From: RGIG1681 sp045650505
GTDB lineage: Bacteria; Bacillota; Clostridia; Christensenellales; UBA1242
Direction: 5' to 3'
DNA: 25,597 nt
NCBI GenBank assembly: GCA_045650505.1
Contig: JAZRRE010000009.1
Span: 1-25,597, forward strand
Of this stretch, positions 22,706 through 25,597 are shown in pieces. The translations under genes were made by a program, and so were the position numbers. Within the stretch, counting starts at the first letter, position 1, and the number at the start of each line of letters is the position of its first letter. A model generated the notes under the pieces. The model ran no database searches, was not told the origin of the DNA, and was given only the letters and a program-made list of their open reading frames with translations.

Positions 22706-23092
22706 TTAAAAAATTATCATACTCACTCCAGCCACAATAAGCACAATAGAAAACACCAAATCAATAACATTATTTTTTAAATTTTTTAAAAGTTTTGTGC
22801 CAATCAATGAACCTATCAAACTACCTATTGCGCACACCAAAATCAATTTGTAATCTAACTGTTTTTTCACAAAGTAAATTATCGAACTTGCAAGACACAT
22901 AAACATCACACAAACAAGAGTTGTTGCGTGTGCTTTTTTTGAATCATCTTTGGCAACCATTGTTATCATCGGAACCAACAAAAGACCTCCTCCTGCACCA
23001 AAAAATCCATTAATAACTCCTGATAAAATACCCACACCAACAAACTTAAAAATATTTAAAATTTTGTTATTGTTTTCAACTTTATTTTTCAT
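22706..23092 (-). CDS. Half-size TSUP (TauE/SafE) family permease, subunit 1
   Basis: 128 aa from ATG 23092. The frame is open to a TTG at 23161, but an extended -10 promoter lies within that upstream part, so ATG 23092 is preferred. About four membrane segments, with GFFGAGGGLLLVPMI near residues 29-43 as the family signature and KKAHATTL typical of the N-terminal half. Partner of the half-size gene that starts 66 bases downstream. Confidence 0.85.
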   Translation of the reverse strand: MKNKVENNNKILNIFKFVGVGILSGVINGFFGAGGGLLLVPMITMVAKDDSKKAHATTLVCVMFMCLASSIIYFVKKQLDYKLILVCAIGSLIGSLIGTKLLKNLKNNVIDLVFSIVLIVAGVSMIIF

Positions 23093-23126
23093 AACTTCAC
23101 TATTATTATTTCTTTTTTTGTCAATA

Positions 23127-23132
23127 ATTATA
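23127..23132 (-). promoter_or_regulatory. Extended -10 promoter of the TSUP gene pair
   Basis: Minus strand TGTTATAAT (TGnTATAAT). No clear -35 at 17 bases. Predicted start near 23120, about 28 bases before ATG 23092. Confidence 0.4.
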
Positions 23133-23252
23133 ACAACCCATTTCCAATAATATTTTTGCAATTAAAATAATGATATAGAAAACGTGTATATTGCCTGTGG
23201 TATAAATAAGTTAAATATATATGTTACGCTCCATAAAATTTAATATAAAAGG

Positions 23253-23281
23253 TTGATTTTTGGCGGCAAATATACTAAAAT
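23253..23281 (+). promoter_or_regulatory. Promoter of the large secreted protein gene
   Basis: TTGATT (23253-23258), 17-bp spacer, TAAAAT (23276-23281); start near 23288 and a leader of about 31 bases. Confidence 0.5.
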
Positions 23282-23318
23282 GTATTCAGTAATTTTATAA
23301 AATATGGGACGGTATATA

Positions 23319-25597
23319 ATGAACAAAATTAAGAAATTATTCAACGTAAAGAAAAAAGCTATTTTTAGTTTTATGCTTGCTGTAGTTTTAATGCTTTCTT
23401 TTAACTATTCTCCACTTTCATTACTTGCAGATATGGTTAGAACAAACGCATATAAATCAAACACAGTTCAAACATATTATGCTAACTCAAGCACAACAAG
23501 TGAAACCAATATTGGTACAGGAGTTTACCCTTCTTCACTTTCAGACTACTTTAAAGATAGTAGCAATAACTTCAATATTGAAAGTTATTACAAAACAAGA
23601 TTCAACGATATCCTTGCTGGACACGTTGATGAATTTTTAAAGAATGTTCCTGATGTTAAAGTTGGACCTGATGGCGCAGCTGAAGGAGATAAAGTTTTAT
23701 ATAAAGATTTATATTCTCAATTCTTAACTGCAGTTGGTTTTGACACCCTTCTTGAGTATTACACAAAAAATAGAACCGACATTAAGTCAAAATATGGTTG
23801 TGACACATTCAGAGATTATGCTGAATACTTCGTTTCACACAACACAGAATTCCAAGTGTCAGACCCACAAAACCCAACAAAAACACTTTATGCATTCCCT
23901 AACTGTGTTTTCACTGAAGGAAGCAATGAATATAGAATCCAATTCTATAACATTCTTGCTAACTACATCACAGGAGAAAACAAAGTTATTGAAGATGCTG
24001 TTGATGTTAAAGGTGATGATGGTGAATCTCTTGGTCAATTTAGAGACGGCGTTGCTGATGGAACAAAATTCTATGAACAAAGCATTTCTTATGGTCGTGT
24101 AAAAGCTGATATCGATGCTGAAATCGAAGAAACAATTGCAATCTATACATACGATAACGAAACTCAAAATAAAAATGTTGCAGCAATTTTAGCAAATAAA
24201 GCACCTGCTTCAATGAGCTATTATTTCAAAGATAACACTTATGCAACAAAAATTGAAGAAGTTCAAAAGTATGTTATGAACACAACCGTTGATAAAAAGA
24301 GTGTTTATATTTTCACAGCTGAAACTGAAACCATTAAAGATTTAGCAAGTAAAGCCCCTAATGGAGCAATAACTTCTATGATTTATGATGACACAGGCTC
24401 ACTTTTAACCAATCATCAAAAATACCCTCTTTTATATGTACCTGTAAAAAAAGGTGAATATGGTTATTTAGAGCAATATAGAACATATTACAAATATGAA
24501 TCAATTCCTTATCAAACACTTTCAGATGGCAACTATTCACTTTTTGTTACTGATGATGATGTTACCCCTGATGAACAAGCAACTTATGATTTCTTATATG
24601 TTAATCCTATCAAGTCAACAGAATTAAATTCTAGTTATGTTGAAGTTCCACTTCCAAACAATGACAATGATAAAATTTACTTCTCAACACTTTTAGGCAT
24701 CACCCCATCATCAACTGAAGAGCAAGCTAGATTTGATAACATTGTTGAACTCTTCACAGACACAAAAGGAACAGAGGCAACAACTGATGATACCTGCAAG
24801 TTATATTTAAGATATAAAACAACTGAAAGAAAAGTTATCTATATTCAAACCGAACAAAAACCTCAATTTGAAATTGATAATCAAAACTATTCATATTTAA
24901 AAGATATTGTTGTAATTGACTATGCTAGCCTTCCTGATGAAGGACCTGAAGGAAAAGAAGCATACTATGAAATTGATGGTTCAAAATTTTCTAACTATTA
25001 TGTAGATGGATATAAACTTTATTTCAAGAAAATACCAGAAACTTATCAAACTCTTCAAAGCGTTAGCTATGAAGCTGGTCAATATGAAACAAAGAATGTT
25101 CCAAGCATTCCATTTGAACAACACGAAGTTGTTTCAAAAGAATACGAAATGGACTCTTCTGAAAGAAAAATTTATGTATTTATTCCTGAAGAAGGCACAA
25201 ACACAACTTCTTATGAAGCAATCACTCAAACTGATTTAGATGAAGCTTTAAACAATCAATATGTTAAAGTTCCAGATTCTATTGTTGAAGAAGCTGAAAT
25301 GGATAACACTTTCACATATTATTATAAACATAAAAAAGCTGCTAAAGAAGTTAACAAAATCTATATCGTAGTTTCTGATGAAAACTATGAAAAAGAAAAA
25401 GATAACGAAGTTTATAAAAACTTAAACTACACCGTTATTTCAAAGAGTGACTATAAATATAAAGAATTCATTTCAATTGGCAAAGATGATGCTAATTATA
25501 ATGAAAACTTCAATCTTTATTATAAATATAAAGATGAATCACAACTTGGTGGAAAAAATATTTATATTCAAAACCAAATCACAAAAAAGAATGCTCT
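23319..25597 (+). CDS. Large secreted repeat-containing protein, 3' end outside window
   Basis: Open from ATG 23319 to the window edge, 759 codons without a stop; the C-terminus is missing. A signal peptide is clear: MNKIKKLFNVKKK, hydrophobic 14-28, likely cleavage near residue 37 (SLLA). The mature part is rich in Tyr, Asn, Asp, Glu, Lys and Thr. Degenerate repeats appear in the second half: an 'LYxxYK' element followed by a '(K/R)xIYI' strand, seen as RKVIYI (about 502), RKIYVF (615), NKIYIV (678) and KNIYIQ (745), the last ones spaced about 65 residues. No catalytic, sortase or cell-wall-binding motif is visible, though the C-terminus that would carry an anchor is absent. Probably a surface protein; function unknown. 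The ribosome binding site is weak (GGGACGG). Confidence 0.85.
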   Translation, partial: MNKIKKLFNVKKKAIFSFMLAVVLMLSFNYSPLSLLADMVRTNAYKSNTVQTYYANSSTTSETNIGTGVYPSSLSDYFKDSSNNFNIESYYKTRFNDILAGHVDEFLKNVPDVKVGPDGAAEGDKVLYKDLYSQFLTAVGFDTLLEYYTKNRTDIKSKYGCDTFRDYAEYFVSHNTEFQVSDPQNPTKTLYAFPNCVFTEGSNEYRIQFYNILANYITGENKVIEDAVDVKGDDGESLGQFRDGVADGTKFYEQSISYGRVKADIDAEIEETIAIYTYDNETQNKNVAAILANKAPASMSYYFKDNTYATKIEEVQKYVMNTTVDKKSVYIFTAETETIKDLASKAPNGAITSMIYDDTGSLLTNHQKYPLLYVPVKKGEYGYLEQYRTYYKYESIPYQTLSDGNYSLFVTDDDVTPDEQATYDFLYVNPIKSTELNSSYVEVPLPNNDNDKIYFSTLLGITPSSTEEQARFDNIVELFTDTKGTEATTDDTCKLYLRYKTTERKVIYIQTEQKPQFEIDNQNYSYLKDIVVIDYASLPDEGPEGKEAYYEIDGSKFSNYYVDGYKLYFKKIPETYQTLQSVSYEAGQYETKNVPSIPFEQHEVVSKEYEMDSSERKIYVFIPEEGTNTTSYEAITQTDLDEALNNQYVKVPDSIVEEAEMDNTFTYYYKHKKAAKEVNKIYIVVSDENYEKEKDNEVYKNLNYTVISKSDYKYKEFISIGKDDANYNENFNLYYKYKDESQLGGKNIYIQNQITKKNA

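Noticed and set aside
23425..25239. Short open frames within the large secreted protein gene
   Set aside because: They are out-of-frame shadows; the frame starting at 23319 is open through the whole stretch with a signal peptide.

Overview
The window is about 25.6 kb of very AT-rich DNA from a bacterium that looks like a low-GC Bacillota, most likely an uncultured Clostridia-type lineage. Supporting this: ribosomal protein L27 has the N-terminal extension that Firmicutes remove with the protease Prp, and prp sits between rplU and rpmA; there is a FloA flotillin, an SpoIVFB-like site-2 protease, AGGAGG-type ribosome binding sites, and consensus TTGACA/TATAAT promoters. TGA is used as a stop, so this is not a Mollicute.

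Layout. 1-681: a gene-free stretch holding a tandem array of short transcription units (structured RNA 41-163, then three or four promoter/short RNA/terminator cassettes), ending at the terminator shared with a minus-strand tRNA-Leu(AAG). 866-8085 (minus): ASCH-domain protein, lytic transglycosylase, polA, ppa, then floA with a membrane-anchored K/E-rich partner, and an HExxH metalloprotein. 8173-9009 (plus): an OGG1-type glycosylase that is probably translated from a leaderless mRNA. 9021-11610 (minus): a helical protein of unknown function, a PNPOx-like flavoprotein, and rpmA-prp-rplU behind a structured leader. 11764-12621 (minus): M50 protease. 12868-15830 (plus): an MreB-like pseudoenzyme and two exported proteins. 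15876-17396 (minus): a Ppx/GppA-HD protein whose phosphatase core looks degenerate. 17550-22041 (minus): an Rnf-like cluster in the order C-D-E-A-B. 22224-23092 (minus): two half-size TSUP permease genes. 23319 to the window end (plus): a large secreted repeat-containing protein, cut by the window edge.

The main result is the Rnf-like operon. Gene order, translational coupling and overall architecture are those of an Rnf/Nqr respiratory complex, but the usual electron path through the membrane seems to be removed. There is no rnfG; the flavin-accepting Thr of RnfD is Asn; three of the four cysteines that hold the RnfA/RnfE intramembrane [2Fe-2S] cluster are missing; and the FMN/NADH loops of RnfC are not recognisable. 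The iron-sulfur domains of RnfB and RnfC are fully kept. This may be a repurposed, flavin-free Rnf derivative. Two nearby ASKHA-fold proteins (MreB-like and Ppx/GppA-like) also lack nucleotide/phosphate-binding acidic residues, so this region carries several conserved-fold proteins that have apparently lost catalytic sites.
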